6,693 nt of DNA, from NCBI GenBank assembly GCA_024231375.1, contig JAAEQP010000381.1:1-6693 (forward strand), given 5' to 3'. This document shows, piece by piece, positions 5,911 to 6,693 of the stretch. A program made the translations under genes and the position numbers. The notes beneath the pieces were generated by a model, which was not told where the DNA came from, did no database searches, and saw only the letters and a list, made by a program, of their open reading frames with translations. Source of the DNA: a bacterium. Its GTDB lineage: Bacteria; Hydrogenedentota; Hydrogenedentia; Hydrogenedentiales; SLHB01. Each line of letters begins with the position of its first letter. The stretch's first letter is position 1.

Positions 5911-6693
5911 TTAGAAATATCCCAGCCGGTTGGCGATATCGGCAATGCAGACCGATATGCGCTGTTTCGGGTGTCCCACCACGATCGGCGTCCCTGAGTT
6001 TACCGCCTCGGTGACCCGTTTATCAAAGTACATGAACCCAAGGTTCTCGGGCTCGATGTGAAGCTGCTGCCGCGCGAACTTGGACAGGATGTTTGCGGCG
6101 ATCTGGGCTTCATAGGCGTTGTTGGTGCGATTCACCACAATCTTCGGTTTAAGCCCACGGGCAATGGCCACCATCTCGCTGCACAACTGCTTGCGCGTGT
6201 TCGGCGCGAAGGAGTCGGATTGCTTCACGCATTGGATGAAATCGGCCAAGCTCTCGATGCGCTGCAGCAACATGGCCACTTCCTGGCTCTGGTAGAACCG
6301 CTCGATCCGTCGGAACAACGCCGCCCGGAGAAACTTGAACGCATTGTCGATGCTGGTCTTCTCCGGCGTAATCACCATGATCCCGTTGGTTTCCGACATG
6401 AGAAAGAAGTCCAACGTATTCAGATGGGCCCCCGCGTCCAGATCTACAATGATGAGATCCGCTTCGAGCTGTCCAAGTTCCCTGATAAGGGCCACCTTCT
6501 GCTGATATCTCGGATTGGCGACGTCGAGCAGGCCCGTAGTGCCGGGGATGAAGCGCAGATTCTCGTACTGGGTGTCGCAGACGACCTCGTGGATGTCCTT
6601 GCCGCCCTTCTGGTAGAAGAAATCATCCAGACGCCGGTCGGGATAGGCACCCAGGACCGTTTCGACATTCGAGCAGCTCAGATCGGCGTCGAC
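5911..6693 (-). CDS. MinD/ParA-superfamily ATPase, FlhG/YlxH-like (5' end outside window)
   Basis: The open frame runs to the right edge without a stop, giving the C-terminal 260 residues of a longer protein; the P-loop (Walker A) and true start are not in the window. The visible part begins with VDADLSCSNVETVLG, matching the VDADLGxxNxxxxLG block after the P-loop in FlhG/MinD ATPases. Then come RFIPGTTG (47-54), ALIRELGQLEADLIIVDLDAG (Walker B region, Asp84 and Asp86), NTLDFFLMSETNGIMVITPEKTSI and later KIVVNRTNN, where the conserved switch and base-recognition regions are expected. About 70 residues between FKFLRAALFRR and KIVVNR form a helical insertion larger than in short MinD proteins. 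Such ATPases position flagella, division sites, chromosomes or protein clusters in an ATP-dependent way on membrane or nucleoid. Direct coupling to the bactofilin gene suggests it positions or controls that scaffold. A GTG at 6495 could be taken as a start but would discard conserved sequence upstream and should not be used. Confidence 0.92.
   Translation of the reverse strand, partial: VDADLSCSNVETVLGAYPDRRLDDFFYQKGGKDIHEVVCDTQYENLRFIPGTTGLLDVANPRYQQKVALIRELGQLEADLIIVDLDAGAHLNTLDFFLMSETNGIMVITPEKTSIDNAFKFLRAALFRRIERFYQSQEVAMLLQRIESLADFIQCVKQSDSFAPNTRKQLCSEMVAIARGLKPKIVVNRTNNAYEAQIAANILSKFARQQLHIEPENLGFMYFDKRVTEAVNSGTPIVVGHPKQRISVCIADIANRLGYF

Overview
The window holds five protein-coding genes, all on the minus strand, so transcription runs from the right edge to the left. 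The DNA is GC-rich and densely coded, with 60 bases or fewer between genes. It looks like a chromosomal segment of a bacterium that exports proteins by the Sec route. A PcRGLX/YetA-like polysaccharide lyase, a bactofilin and many low-homology secreted proteins together suggest the Planctomycetota / Lentisphaerota / Hydrogenedentota range. That placement is inferred from gene content; no rRNA or other marker is present.

In transcription order, the right edge carries the C-terminal 260 residues of a MinD/ParA-superfamily (FlhG/YlxH-like) ATPase whose P-loop lies outside the window. Its stop codon directly abuts the ATG of a bactofilin, a polymer-forming cytoskeletal protein. Thirty bases later comes a membrane-embedded zinc metallopeptidase of the YugP family. 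Overlapping its end by about 20 bases is a secreted protein of about 379 residues that I cannot assign. It has a possible resemblance to FlgT/LPP20-type periplasmic proteins. These four genes are packed like one operon and together suggest a cell-envelope or spatial-organisation module: positioning ATPase, polymer scaffold, membrane protease and periplasmic partner.

After a 60-base gap containing a nested inverted repeat, the last gene encodes a large secreted protein of 1,057 residues. It has two added N-terminal beta domains followed by the three-domain PcRGLX/YetA-like exo-rhamnogalacturonan lyase architecture, with a perfect EF-hand-type calcium loop inside. It may be read through from the upstream operon or be an independent catabolic gene.

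The first 116 bases are non-coding. They begin with a short palindromic sequence that resembles dispersed intergenic repeats seen in many environmental bacterial genomes. No tRNA, rRNA, CRISPR array, insertion sequence or clear promoter was found. Nothing here is clearly a new defence or mobile system. The best candidates for novelty are the unassigned secreted protein and its linkage to the ATPase-bactofilin-protease genes.
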